Source of the DNA: Thecaphora thlaspeos
Taxonomy: Eukaryota > Basidiomycota > Ustilaginomycetes > Urocystidales > Glomosporiaceae
Reading direction: 5' to 3'
DNA length: 64,000 nt
Assembly (NCBI GenBank): GCA_900291925.1
Contig: UWYS01000008.1
Coordinates: 372,001-436,000, forward strand
Shown here: positions 14,743 to 25,693 of the stretch, in pieces
Layout: each line of letters begins with the position of its first letter
How positions within the stretch are numbered: the first letter of the stretch is position 1
Notes under the pieces: model-generated
What the model was told of the DNA's origin: nothing
The model's database searches: none
What the model saw: only the letters and a program-made list of their open reading frames with translations
Position numbers and translations under genes: made by a program

Positions 14743-17651
14743 ATGGCAGGCACCAACCCAGGAGGCGATTTCGCCCCCGGCGCCTATGCAGCAGCTCTCG
14801 TCGTGAGTGCCGTGCTCAATGACACTACCCCAGTCACTCTGATCGATCCCGTCGGCGCAGATCTGGCTGACCTTCCTCACGCGTTGCCTGACGTCCACGC
14901 CGCCTTGTAGCCCGGAAAGCCGCGGGACTCGCTCAACGCGATGCAGCAGCGCCTCAAGAAGGCAAGGATCTTCAACGATGAACTGTAAGTTGCAAGGCGG
15001 CTTCCCCTCGCCGACGTCCCCTCAGCGCTAACCTGCGCCGATTCCCCGTCGCACACCCTTTCGACAGTGCCGACTACTTCGCAGCGAGACGAGAGCTGGA
15101 GGAGGCCTATCTGAGGCAGCTCCAAAAGATCGCCAAGAAAAACTTCCTCTCCGATCCCTCGTCCATCTCGCCTGGCTACGTCTCCGTTTGCGAGCAGCTC
15201 ATCCACGAGCTCTTCGAGGTTGCCGACATCCACGGCGAGCTGGAGAGGCGGATCGCGCGGGAGTGCGAGACCGCCCTGCGCAACTCGAGCACGTCTGGCG
15301 AGTGGTCCCGCCTGCGCGAGCATGATGACTCGCTCGGCAACACCATCCGCGAGCTTAACTCGCTCGAGTCCCAGCTGGCAAAGGATCAGAAGAAGGTCGA
15401 GGGTGCATCGGCCAAAAAGGCGGGCCAGGCCCAGGCCAAGGTGCAGGAGACCGAGAGGGCCATCTCCCAGACGATCAAGATTTGGGAGACGGAGGCGCCA
15501 TTCGCCTTTGAGGCGTACCAGCGGGTGGACGCTCAGCGGCTCGAGCTGCTCAAGGAGGTGGTGGCCAAGTTCGAGACGGCTCAGAGCGACGCCGCGCAGC
15601 GGCAGATGCAACTGTCGGAGAGGACGATGCAGGAGTGCCTCAACTTCGGCGCCCAGGCCGACATGCAGGAGTTCATCCTGCAAAGCAGTACGAGAGGCGA
15701 CGGTTCTGGTTACCGGAACGGCCGCACCGCAAGCGGTGGGCCCGTCCGCAGAGAGTCTGTTGCAGGACGCAGCATTTCGAGCAGCACGGGCGTGCCTCCT
15801 TCGATCCCGTCGAGGACCAATGGCATGGAAGAGTTCGGCGCTTCGGACGCCTCGATCCACTCGGGAGATCGCACCGCGGGCATCATCGGCGAGTCGAATC
15901 CGAGCAAGAGCGGCGGCGGCTCGACGCTCCGCAGCGCCTTTAGCCGGATCGGCAGGCGAAAGGACAAGGACTCGACCAACACCCAGTCCACTTATAGCTC
16001 GCTCTCGGGAGACTCGAGGGCTCGACCGGAGACCAGTAGCCGCCCTGTCACCGCCAGCGCATCTCGTCCATCCCAACTCCGAGCGGTGGGCAAGGATTCG
16101 CTGGACAGCGGCCCGCCCGACCCCGCCAGCAGCGGTCTGATGGCGCCCATGACCCCGGCCACCGCCGACACCGGTCGTTCCGCGTCTCGAGTCCAACCGC
16201 CGCCGATCCACATTACCACCACAGCCCCGCCGCAGCTAGACTCCGAGGGCTTCTCCATTCCGCCGCCCGACCGCAAGCCTTGGGAGATTGGAGGCGCCGC
16301 GGCCGCAGGGGCAGGAGCCGCTGCGGGTGCGGGTGCTGTCGCGGCGACAAATGGTGGGCGTTTCTTGCTTGATGACGACGATGGTGCGACGGGCGAGGAT
16401 CAGGACACCATCAGCGGCGTCGGTCTGAACCCTAAGGTCAGCAACATGAACATCAGCAACCGGCTCCTCGACGAGGACGCCGACCGCGACAAGGCTGCGC
16501 TCGAGCGGGTCCGGTCGACGCTGCTGACGAGCGGCCCTCCGCAGAGGCGGGCGACAACGTCTAGGCGGGACCGTCGCGACGTCCGCAACACCACCTGCCT
16601 CCCCGGTGGCATGGGAGTCGGGACCGACGACTCGCGCATGAGCCAACTTGGAGCGAACACCGCGTCGCCCGGCCCGATGACTCCGACGTCACCCTTCGGT
16701 GGCCAGAGCGCCTTTACGGGGCAGCCCGGGCTGGGAGACCACCGCACGCAGAGCATGGCCTCGATGGCCTCGACGAACCCGTTCGAGAACAGCGCGACCT
16801 CTGCGGCAGTGCGGGCGTCGCTGACGGAGCGGGTCAATGTCATCTTTGCCGGGCGCGAGGTGTCCAAGGTGATGGTGGTGGGCGAGCTGAGCATCTCGCT
16901 GCGCGACATCAGCCTGACGTCGAAGCCGCTCCACCTGCGCCTGGACACGTACGAGCAACTGGACAAGGCGGCGCCCAACCCGGCCTTCTTGCAGCCGGTT
17001 GCCGACAGGCCGGGCGAATACCTGCTCGATGTCAAGAACCTCTTTGAGCAGGGCGTCTCGTCCGGTCTGCCCGGCGGCGGTGGCCAGGCGGTGGTGTTCA
17101 AGTATCAGGTGCACGTCAGCGAGACGCGCAAGGCCGAGTTCGTCCCGCTCAACGTCCACGCCCAGTGGCGCTGCGAGCCCCACCAGACTTCGCTCCTGCT
17201 CAGCTACTCGCCCAACGCATCCTCTCGCGCTGTCACCTCGGCCGCCTCGTCATCCTCGTCATCGAGCGCGCCCTCGATGCTATCCGACCTCCAGTTCGCC
17301 GTGCAAGTCCAACCTTCGACCGTGACAAACGTCATGACGAAACCGACGGGGACCTGGTCGTCCGAGAGCCGGACGATGTTTTGGAAGCTCAACGAGAACC
17401 TCTCGCTGCCGCTCTCGGAGACCGACGAAGTATCGACGCAGAAGCTACTGGCGCGCTTCCAGGTCGAGGGCAGTCCCACCGTCCCGCAACCCGTGTTTGT
17501 CAAGTGGAAGCTGGCCGGAAGGACGCTCTCCACCCTCGGCGTGCAGGTCCTCGATGTCGCGGGAACCTCTGGCTCCGCAGCCGAGGGCGGTCTCAAGATC
17601 GAGGAAGTCGTCAGGCAGTGCGTCTCTGGAAAGTACATCAGCGGGCCCTGA
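14743..17651 (+). CDS. SYP1: Muniscin-type endocytic adaptor Syp1/FCHO (F-BAR plus mu-homology domain)
   Basis: Early-arriving clathrin endocytosis adaptor that binds and bends the plasma membrane through an F-BAR dimer and recruits cargo and Eps15/Ede1 through its mu-homology domain. Exons 14743-14802, 14911-14984 and 15068-17651 give 905 residues. The F-BAR region covers about 21-250 (LKKARIFNDELADYFAARRE, then long charged helices). About 250-630 is Ser/Thr/Pro-rich and disordered. The C-terminal mu-homology domain runs from about 630 (ERVNVIFAGREVSKVMVVGE) to the end. Two short alanine/glycine runs occur in the linker. The first exon codes only 20 residues; its frame and the GTGAGT donor support the chosen ATG. 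An F-BAR domain followed by a mu-homology domain is diagnostic of muniscins. Confidence 0.92.
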
Positions 17652-18133
17652 TACCTCGACTCCCCTCCCCGTCCTCCCCCAATGTGACCTTCCAACCTTC
17701 TCGCTCGATCGTCGCCTCGTTTTGCCTGCCTCCTTTCACCCTTTTGGCTCAGCGTCTATCGTATACCTTCCTTAGTTCTAGTCACGTCTGCCTCTAGTTC
17801 TGCCCTTCCTCTCTCCTTCCCCACTCGCCACCGTAGGCGCGCTTTTCATGGAAATTCACACGTCTGTCTCTGCTTTGCTGCTGGTCGACGGAGGGATGCC
17901 TGTCGAGCGTGTCCAATATCTCCGAATGAAAAGAACGATGATGATGATCAGCCCATTACGAGGTGTTGAAAGAGTGTTTGGCAAGGGCCCGCCGCGCCGC
18001 GCCGGCGACTTCGAGGGGGAAGGGACAGAGGGAGAGAGGGAGAGACAGGGAGAGACAGGGAGAGACAGAGAGGGAGAGACAGAGCGAAGTGTCATGCGAT
18101 GCGATGTGGATGGCGCGGATGGGCTGCGATCGA
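17652..18133. other. Intergenic, convergent 3' ends
   Basis: Between the SYP1 stop and the end of the disordered-protein gene on the other strand. It holds a purine-rich tandem repeat (separate entry); otherwise nothing is seen. Confidence 0.45.
18030..18085. repeat. Tandem GGGAGAGACA decamers
   Basis: Three exact and two imperfect copies of a 10-bp purine-rich unit in the convergent intergenic space, probably within a 3' UTR. Confidence 0.85.
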
Positions 18134-21100
18134 TCAAGGCGCTCTCCAATCGAGATCCATCTGCGTCCTTCCAGGGTAGTAGTACGACCGTTCCAGCGAC
18201 TCTGGCAAGAGGATGCCCGTGGTGCTCTTGGCAGAAGCCTGTCCCTCTTTGCTGATGATGCGGAGCATCGGACCTTCTTCAGCCGCTTTCTTGGCTTTCG
18301 CTCTGGATTTCGACGAGGCGGAGACAAAGGTGGCGTCGTGCGAGGTGGCCGTGCTGGGACGCGTGACGCGCTCGAGAAGACGGAGCGCCCGCGTGTGCAT
18401 CTTGACGCCGTGTCGTGCCGGCGGACTGCCATGCCATAGAATCTGGTTCTCATCTTCGTCTATGGGATTGGCCGAGGTGGTGGTCTCTGTCCTCGGTTTC
18501 TGCAAAGTCGCCTTCGAAAGGAGGTAGGGTTCTTGGGAGCATTGCACTTCCGGAGGCGACAGAGGTGAAGTAGATGTCGCCATGCCGGCAGCGGTCGGGA
18601 GAACTTGTGAGGCAGGATCCGAGAGCGCTTTTGCTTCTGGAGACCTCGTATATGCTGCTATTGTGGCGGTGGCGGCGCTGCCGCTCTCCCCCTGCGAGGA
18701 AGATCCGGTCGCAAGTTGCGGCTGCGGCTGCTCGGATGGCGAATTTACCATGGTGGCGTCTGATTCGGCGCCCTTATGTGGCAAAGCCAGCCTCGCAGGG
18801 GCCTCTGCAGCAGCGGCGAACCCTTCTCTCGTGCCTTCCGTTGACGAGACCGCCACCGTGGTAGTCTCAGATGCGGACGATTCCGAGGCCTTCCGTAGGT
18901 TGGCCGACCACCTCTTGAGGCCAAGCAGACCACCGCGTGGCTCGCCGCGATCCTTGATCTCCGCAGCGCCGTTGATCTCGGCGTTGCTGGCTTCGGCCTC
19001 AGCCTCGCAGGGCGCTCTGGCGTCCGTGCAAGCGCCGTCGTCTGTGTCGTCCACTGCGACACCCTCCCTGACTAGAATCAAGGTTCTAGGGTAAAAAACG
19101 AGCTCGCGTTCCTGGCGCTGAGACGTGTCTCCAGATTGGGCGTCGTTCCGGGATTCCTCCTCGTCGACATCCGCCGTCTCTGCTGGAGTTTGCTCGAAAT
19201 CGCCAGAGGCGTTAGTGGTGTCCTCTGCTTCAATCGCTTCCCTCCCAGAGAGACTCGCAGACCTCGCGGTTTGGCTGGAGCGCGGTGGCTCTATTGCTTC
19301 GTCCTTGGACCGCGTTGCGCGACCTCTCCTTCTCGAGATTGACGAGGTAAGCAGGCCACGCTCGACGCCCAAGTCGTCGTCGCTGTCCGTTATGCTCGCG
19401 CCATACCGCTTGAACGACCCGGATCCGCTCCCGCCCTCTCCCTCGTCCTCGCCCTGTAAAGCGGCCGGAGCGGTAGAGGGCCTCTTGCTCCTCTTTCTGT
19501 TGCGCTGACTCAGCCCGAAACTGACGCCTTCGAGTCTTGACTCTACCTCCGCGGACGATGTCACTTCGGCATCCGAGCCGGACTCGCTAGAGGCGCTGGA
19601 CCTGGACGAGGTTGAAGCCACACCTGGCGGTGCCAAGCCCTTGGGTGCCGGGCGATTTCGACTCCGGACTGATGGCGCGAACGAGATTCTCCGCGGGGTC
19701 ACAGCCGATGAGATCGAGGAGGGCCGAGAGGGCGGGCTCAAAGGCGATATTGAGTCGCCGCCTCCGTCATCCGGACAAGACGCTTGCAACAAGTCAGTAG
19801 AGGCGACCGGTGCGGAAAGGGACTCTTGCGGAGCGACCACAACCAGCGGCGGTTTCGCTGCTTCGGAAGCGTGTACCTGGCTGGACCCCGCAGGCCGGGC
19901 GGCATCGGCACGGGTGTCCTTCCTATTAGCGTTCGCCTCCAATGTCGGACGCGTGTCGTCCTTGGCGAAATGCTCAGTGGCGGCCTCGTGCGGGGGAGTG
20001 CGACTAGAACCTGCTTCTTGTGCACCCTCGTCGTCGATGGAATGAGTGGGTTCAGTCGTTGCTGCATCCGCATTTGACGAAGGGCGAACGACCGTTGAGG
20101 CGGATCCGTTTTGGACGAAAGCGTCGGAAGGTCGAACAAGCGGACTGTCTGGCTTCACCTCGAAAAGCGATGGACGGCTGTCGGTCCCTACGATCTCGAG
20201 CACGTCGTGGATCGTCGGCAGCAGCTCAGCGACTTCCGCTAGAGGAAGCCCCACCTGCGACGACTCTGCCGATGGCTCCAGCGCCGTCGTCCAATGACCG
20301 CTGGCAGGTCCGATGCCGGAGCCTGCGTTGCCATCCGTCGAGCCAGGCTTCGGCGGCGTTGCGCGCTCGACAGGTGAGTGCTCTCTGCCCACGAGGCCGT
20401 CTGCCCGCAGCTCTGGCAAGCAGGCCGGCTGGCTCTGGGCTATTCGTGTGGTGGCGGGCGGCAGAGTGGGGCTGGAGAGCAGGAGATGGTGGTGACTGTG
20501 ATGCGGCTGACCCGAAGTATAGTAGCTGTCGGCAGTATCATGAGGAATGGAGCTCGACGCCCAAGTCTCTCCAGTGGATAGAGACGCGGAGACCGACGTG
20601 TAACCGCTTCGAGGCTTGCCAGAAGGCGGGAAGCGTCGTCGGTCGATGGAGGACTGCGCGGCCGGGCCCGTCTGAATCGTCTGCGTCACGAGCTCCGGCC
20701 CGTAGGGACCACTATGCCAGCTGAGCTTCCCTGGCTTGGTCCCCGGGCGTTGCAGGGGAGCCGCGGGAAGGAATGACGACCGCGAGGGCTTGCGAAGTCC
20801 ATCCGACGTCTGCGGTCGCCCGCGTCGAGGCTTGGCGCGGCCGTGCTGGTACGGGGCGCCGTTTGCGAGTCCGTCCGGGTTTTCTTGAACGTCGACGATG
20901 CTGCCTTTCGGACTGAGGCTACCGTAGGAGATCGAAGAGTCGTCGCACGACGTTTGAGCAGGGTCGATGGTCTTGGAGGAAGTGTGCGATGAGGTGTCGT
21001 TGTGCCTTTGGTTGAAGGAAGACTTGCCGAGCAGATGTCGGAAGAAGCTCTTCTTGCTGCGGTCCTGGCCGCTTGCCGCGGATGAGCCGTGCTGGACAAC

Positions 21101-21196
21101 GGCCGGATTGGCGTCTGGATGAGGGCCCGCAGAAGACTTGCGACGTCCTTGCGAGGTAGAGATGAGCTGGCGTAGCCTGGAAGGGTGTTCAGGCAT
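18134..21196 (-). CDS. Large intrinsically disordered protein, function unknown
   Basis: One uninterrupted frame of 1,020 residues starting at ATG 21196-21194 and ending at TGA 18134-18136. The composition is rich in Ser, Ala, Pro, Glu and Thr, with acidic and basic patches. There are no predicted membrane segments and no catalytic motif I can name. The N-terminus is basic (MPEHPSRLRQLISTSQGRRK). Serine-rich stretches such as STSSRSSASSESGSD occur in the middle. The only region with a less random look is the last 100 residues, with a conserved-looking end (GILLPESLERSYYYPGRTQM). Its length without a stop in a stop-poor, GC-rich genome and the proper ATG argue that it is real. Function and family are unknown; possibly a signalling scaffold with many phosphorylation sites. 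Confidence 0.65.
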   Translation of the reverse strand: MPEHPSRLRQLISTSQGRRKSSAGPHPDANPAVVQHGSSAASGQDRSKKSFFRHLLGKSSFNQRHNDTSSHTSSKTIDPAQTSCDDSSISYGSLSPKGSIVDVQENPDGLANGAPYQHGRAKPRRGRPQTSDGLRKPSRSSFLPAAPLQRPGTKPGKLSWHSGPYGPELVTQTIQTGPAAQSSIDRRRFPPSGKPRSGYTSVSASLSTGETWASSSIPHDTADSYYTSGQPHHSHHHLLLSSPTLPPATTRIAQSQPACLPELRADGLVGREHSPVERATPPKPGSTDGNAGSGIGPASGHWTTALEPSAESSQVGLPLAEVAELLPTIHDVLEIVGTDSRPSLFEVKPDSPLVRPSDAFVQNGSASTVVRPSSNADAATTEPTHSIDDEGAQEAGSSRTPPHEAATEHFAKDDTRPTLEANANRKDTRADAARPAGSSQVHASEAAKPPLVVVAPQESLSAPVASTDLLQASCPDDGGGDSISPLSPPSRPSSISSAVTPRRISFAPSVRSRNRPAPKGLAPPGVASTSSRSSASSESGSDAEVTSSAEVESRLEGVSFGLSQRNRKRSKRPSTAPAALQGEDEGEGGSGSGSFKRYGASITDSDDDLGVERGLLTSSISRRRGRATRSKDEAIEPPRSSQTARSASLSGREAIEAEDTTNASGDFEQTPAETADVDEEESRNDAQSGDTSQRQERELVFYPRTLILVREGVAVDDTDDGACTDARAPCEAEAEASNAEINGAAEIKDRGEPRGGLLGLKRWSANLRKASESSASETTTVAVSSTEGTREGFAAAAEAPARLALPHKGAESDATMVNSPSEQPQPQLATGSSSQGESGSAATATIAAYTRSPEAKALSDPASQVLPTAAGMATSTSPLSPPEVQCSQEPYLLSKATLQKPRTETTTSANPIDEDENQILWHGSPPARHGVKMHTRALRLLERVTRPSTATSHDATFVSASSKSRAKAKKAAEEGPMLRIISKEGQASAKSTTGILLPESLERSYYYPGRTQMDLDWRAP

Positions 21197-23324
21197 GTCT
21201 CTAGGATCTATGGCATGCTACGGGGAGCGGGTCTGTCGAGCGTGCCGTATTCGCAAGAGGGTGGGTGATGGAGATGAGTAGCGAAGGGGGTGATGGTAGT
21301 GGTGGTGTGGTGGGTGGCCTAGTACGACGGCGCAAATAGGAGAGCGGGACGGCGGCGGATCCCATCGGCTGAGGCAACGGTGTGGCAGCAGAATGGTCCG
21401 GCTGAGGGCCTCCTCGCATTCTAAGAGTCTTTGAGATTGCGTACCGCTTTTCCGATGTTACCGACGGTCACTGCCGTACCTACGTCCAGGCCGCCTGCGC
21501 CCTCTGCTCCAGGGCGGCAAGCGTGGGCGCATACATGCTGTGGGCGAGGCGTGCGTTGGTCTGCCCGCCCAATGTATGCTGCTGATTGAAGCTGCCGTCG
21601 GGCGCCAGCGGTGTCCCTCGAGCCTGTGTACAGTAGTAGGTGTCTGGCCAGGGGGCCAGGGTCGCATACGCCGGAGCGATGGCGCCTGGGCTCGATCGAG
21701 GGGCTGCCAGCAGATGGCATCGTTGTCCCGGCTGTCGCCGGCGGCGGCCAGCGTGGCGGAAGGCTTAGGGGCTGTGCTGGGGTGTGGTATGTAATTTTTC
21801 TTTTGTGTTGCTGCGCAGTTGGCACAGGCGGGCGGTGGCCGGCTACGTAGGCGGCGGCGGCGTAGCGCTAGGCGCGCCAAGGGAGCCTGGACCCTGCCTG
21901 CCAGCTCTGCCTGCCCCGTTCGTTGGACCCTGAGCTTTGCCCTCACGGCCTGCGTTTCACATTTTCAGGGAGCGGCGCCAAGGCCGCGCTAAATTATCAG
22001 CACCCGCTTTGACTTCCAGTACGCGTGGAGGCCGAACGGAGCGATCCCGACGACGTCGAGAGGTGCTGCTGGCCACTTCGGAGGTCGGCCTTTCCGATGA
22101 CCCATTCGTCGCGCGATCTCCTGCCAGGCCGGGCGAAATGAGCATCACGTAAGTTACATCGCATTGCGTCGCATCAACTTCTGTCAAGCAGGAGGCATCA
22201 ACGAGGCTGTCGGTGCCGGAAAGGGTGGGGGGACGTGTGCAACCTCATGGCCGGCCGTGTTGGCTGCGTCGTTGGCGACGACGGCGACCCAGCTCCTTTC
22301 GAGTGGCGGGTCGCCAGCGGGACGGGCGGATGATCCGACTGGTGCGAAACTTGAAGGCCTCCTGCTTGGCGTCGCCCGTGTGGCGCTCCTTGCTGCGGGG
22401 AACGCGGCCCCGTTCCGCATCCAAGGGTCGATCGGTCGTATCCGAAATGTGAGCCTGCCCGCCAGCTCGCGCTCAAGATGTTGCCTGAAGCGTTGAGGTC
22501 AGACCAAGGATGAAGATGGCGCGTATTTTACCGCGGCGAAAAAAAAGGCGGACATTGCGAGAAAAACCAGTGCTGAGCCCGGCCTTCGGTGAGAGCCTCG
22601 TTCTTGACCGTCACCATCCTGTTTGCACAAGGGAACGCACGAAGTCTTTGAGAAAATAGGCTGTCCGAGCGGCTCGCGGCAACAGAAACCTGTCGCCACC
22701 AAAGGAGCGGCGTTGTCGGCGGGGCGGCAAGGTCAAGAAGGGGATCGGATCGAATGTATGTGGGGCCAGGTGTGGGCCCCGATCTGCCGAGTCAGCAGAG
22801 GCGGGGGGGGAGTGGCGGAACCGAAGTGGGGGCTGCTGGGAAGAAGATTGCTGGGCGCGCCCGTTTGCTCGCCCGACTCAGCGCTCGAGGGGAGAAGGGA
22901 AAAAACGACACTCTCCTTGACCGGCGGCGCCTGTTGCTGGAGCTGGGTGCTGCTGGCGCTCCTGCTGCTCGCGCCGGCTCGCCGATTCGATCACAAAGCC
23001 ACACCCAGAGTCACAGACTGATAGGCGCCACAGCCTCTCTGCTCACCACCATCACCTCGCAACCCCCCCCCCCCCCCCCCCCATATCCAACCTCCTCCTT
23101 CTCAACACCCTCCCACGCCACCCTACCGACTTCGGCTGCTTCCCATCGCATCGCGCCGGCTCCCCGACACCCCTCGACCAGACCCGCAGACGACTAAGAA
23201 GGCCTTTCAGCCGAGCTCGACTTTGCTGCAGTCCAACATCTCCAGGCCAGCGCAAGCCAGACCACAGCCTTCGCACCTGCCACTTCTTCCTCCACCACAC
23301 AGACACACACGCAAGTCAGCAATC
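21197..23324. promoter_or_regulatory. Divergent intergenic region, disordered-protein gene / eIF2 gamma
   Basis: About 2.1 kb upstream of two divergent genes. I see no coding frame. The right 250 bp is a pyrimidine-rich leader with a 20-base C run followed by CT-rich sequence leading to the eIF2 gamma ATG. The centre (21.5-22.6 kb) has nothing assignable. Confidence 0.45.
23063..23082. repeat. (C)20 homopolymer in the eIF2 gamma upstream region
   Basis: Twenty consecutive C bases on the sense strand about 240 bp before the start codon, embedded in CT-rich sequence that resembles a fungal 5' leader. Confidence 0.95.
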
Positions 23325-25257
23325 ATGTCGGCGGATGTCGCTTCCAATGGCGACGTTGCCAAGCTCGCAGACGGAATCCAGGCCATCAACCTTGGTTAGT
23401 CTCGGGATAGCTTCGCCAACCGCTTCATCTCCCGTTGCCTCCTCTCTCGCTCTCTTACCCCTTCCACCTCGTCATGGGAGGGTCAGCAAGGCAGACTTCA
23501 TCGCCAGAGCTCTGCTGGCTTGACGTTCGCAGCCGCATTGCATCCAAACAGCGAAGCACATGTCGTTGCTTCGCCGGAGCGCAGGGTTTCGGACCCTAGG
23601 ATCAGTCGGGCACGCTTGCAGGTCAGCTCCCTTCGCTGCTCTCCCTCTGGGATGGTATAGAGGAGAGGAGGGAGGAGTAGCGCAGAAGTGACGAAGAGTG
23701 CCTTGACCGACTGAGCCACAACCAGGCCGCTAACTGCTCAGCTTTCTCGTCTGCCTATCCCCCCGGCAACCTCTGCACCCCTTCTTCAGATGTCACAAAG
23801 CTTAACCCGCTCAGCCCGGAGGTCATTAGCAAGCAGGCAACAATCAACATCGGTACCATCGGACACGTAGCCCACGGAAAGTCGACCGTTGTCAAGGCTA
23901 TCTCCGGCGTCCAGACTGTCCGTTTCAAGAATGAGCTGGTCCGAAACATTACCATCAAGCTCGGATACGCCAACGCCAAGGTGAGTTTGCATCTGGAGGC
24001 GCAAGCAGCGACACTCTAGTCGGGCCTCGCAGTGGTCTGTGTCGGCTGGAGCGCTGATCGCCGCTGCTTCTTCCTCCCGCTCTCCCTTGCTGCGCCGCAC
24101 CCCTGCAGATCTACAAGTGCCAGCGGGAAGCATGCCCAAGACCCCAGTGCTACCGCTCGTACCCTTCCGACCAGGAGGCGAACCCGCCGTGTGAGGTGCC
24201 CGGATGCGACAGCAAGATGGAGCTGTTGCGCCACGTCTCGTTCGTCGACTGCCCCGGACACGACATTCTCATGGCCACCATGCTGAACGGCGCGGCCGTC
24301 ATGGACGCCGCGCTGCTGCTGATCGCTGGAAACGAGCCGTGCCCGCAGCCGCAAACATCAGAGCATCTCGCCGCCGTTGAGATCATGAAGCTGCAGCACA
24401 TCATCATCCTCCAAAACAAGGTCGACCTCATCCGCGAGCAGGCGGCCGAGGAGCACTGGAAGTCGATCACCAACTTTGTCAAGGGCACCGTCGCCGACGG
24501 CGCGCCCATCGTCCCCATCTCGGCGCAACTCAAGTACAACATCGATGCTGTCAACGAGTACATCGTCAAGCGGGTCCCTGTCCCGGTGCGCGATTTCACC
24601 TCTTCGCCGCGCCTGATTGTCATCCGATCGTTTGATGTCAACAAGCCCGGTGCTGAGGTCGACGAGCTCAAGGGCGGTGTGGCCGGTGGATCGATCCTTT
24701 CCGGAGTGCTGAAGCTGGACGAGGAGATCGAGGTGCGACCGGGTATTGTCACCAAGGACAACGAGGGCAAGATCCACTGCCGCCCCATCTTCTCCAAGGT
24801 GGCCTCGCTGCTGGCCGAGCACAACGACCTCCAGTTCGCTGTCCCCGGTGGCCTGATCGGTGTTGGCACCAAGATCGACCCGACCCTCTGCCGAGCCGAC
24901 CGACTGGTCGGCCAGGTGCTCGGCGCTGTCGGACAGCTGCCCGCCATCTACACCGAGCTTGAGATCAACTACTTCCTGCTGCGCAGGCTGCTCGGCGTAA
25001 AGTCGGACGACAAGAAGCAGACAAAGGTCCAGAAGCTGGCCAAGAACGAGGTGCTCATGGTCAACATTGGCTCCACCTCTACCGGCGGAAGGGTGATGAG
25101 CGTCAAGGCGGACCTGGCAAAGATCTTCCTCACCAGCCCTGCCTGTACCGAGGTGGGCGAGAAGATTGCCCTCTCGAGACGTATCGACAAGCACTGGAGG
25201 TTGGTCGGCTGGGGTACCGTGCGACGCGGCACGACGCTCGAGGCCGAGACGAACTAG
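23325..25257 (+). CDS. GCD11: Translation initiation factor eIF2 subunit gamma
   Basis: GTPase core of eIF2; it binds GTP and initiator Met-tRNA and delivers it to the 40S subunit. Exons 23325-23394, 23790-23980 and 24109-25257 give 469 residues. P-loop GHVAHGKST is at 48-56. A Zn-ribbon-like cysteine set (Cys91, 96, 101, 115 and 120) is inserted before the switch-2 motif DCPGHD. NKVD and SAQ follow in order, then the two beta-barrel domains and a normal end ([15 protein letters not shown]). The first intron (23395-23789) is 395 nt, the longest accepted here, with a GTTAGT donor. The second is 128 nt. The order of G motifs plus the cysteine insertion is specific to eIF2 gamma, not eEF1A. Confidence 0.96.
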
Positions 25258-25693
25258 ACGAGCCGCAACGACGGCGGCGGCGGCGAACGGCGGCTGCGCT
25301 GGTGCGCCTTCCTCTCCATGGACGACCGCGACGCCTCGTCTCGAGTCGAGGGGGGGCCAGGCGCGAGGTTGGGCCCAGGCAGGCTTTGCCACAGCGGATG
25401 CCCTTGTTCGTCCTTGACTCGTTGGCTTCGGTTCTGGCTACTCTTCCCCTCACCTCCCCTCGCACCTTGCGTCTCATCCTCTCTTGTACAACTTCGGTCA
25501 TCCATCGAGCTTTTCTTCTCCACCCCAAAATCAACGGAGGCCTCTCACGCCCGCTTGTTTATCCAGAGACGCTCCTCGCCGAGCTGCTCCTTGTGTGTGT
25601 GTGTGCGCGCATGTGCGATCTCGCATCCGTCGGTGGCTTTGGCCAACACTTTTGGCGGTCGTGTTCCCTTCTTGTCTGCCGCCGCCGCGCTTT
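25258..25693. other. Intergenic, convergent 3' ends
   Basis: Holds the 3' UTRs of eIF2 gamma and SFT2. Nothing else is recognised. Confidence 0.4.

Noticed and set aside
21420..22700. Open frames up to about 160 codons between the disordered-protein and eIF2 gamma genes
   Set aside because: No motif, no consistent splice structure, and an Arg/Pro/Ala-rich composition typical of chance frames.
23520..23745. tRNA-like A and B boxes on the minus strand inside the first eIF2 gamma intron
   Set aside because: A GTGGCTCAGTCGGTCAAGGC block and a GGTCCGAAACC block are present, but they are about 150 nt apart, the acceptor stem halves do not pair and no anticodon arm is visible.
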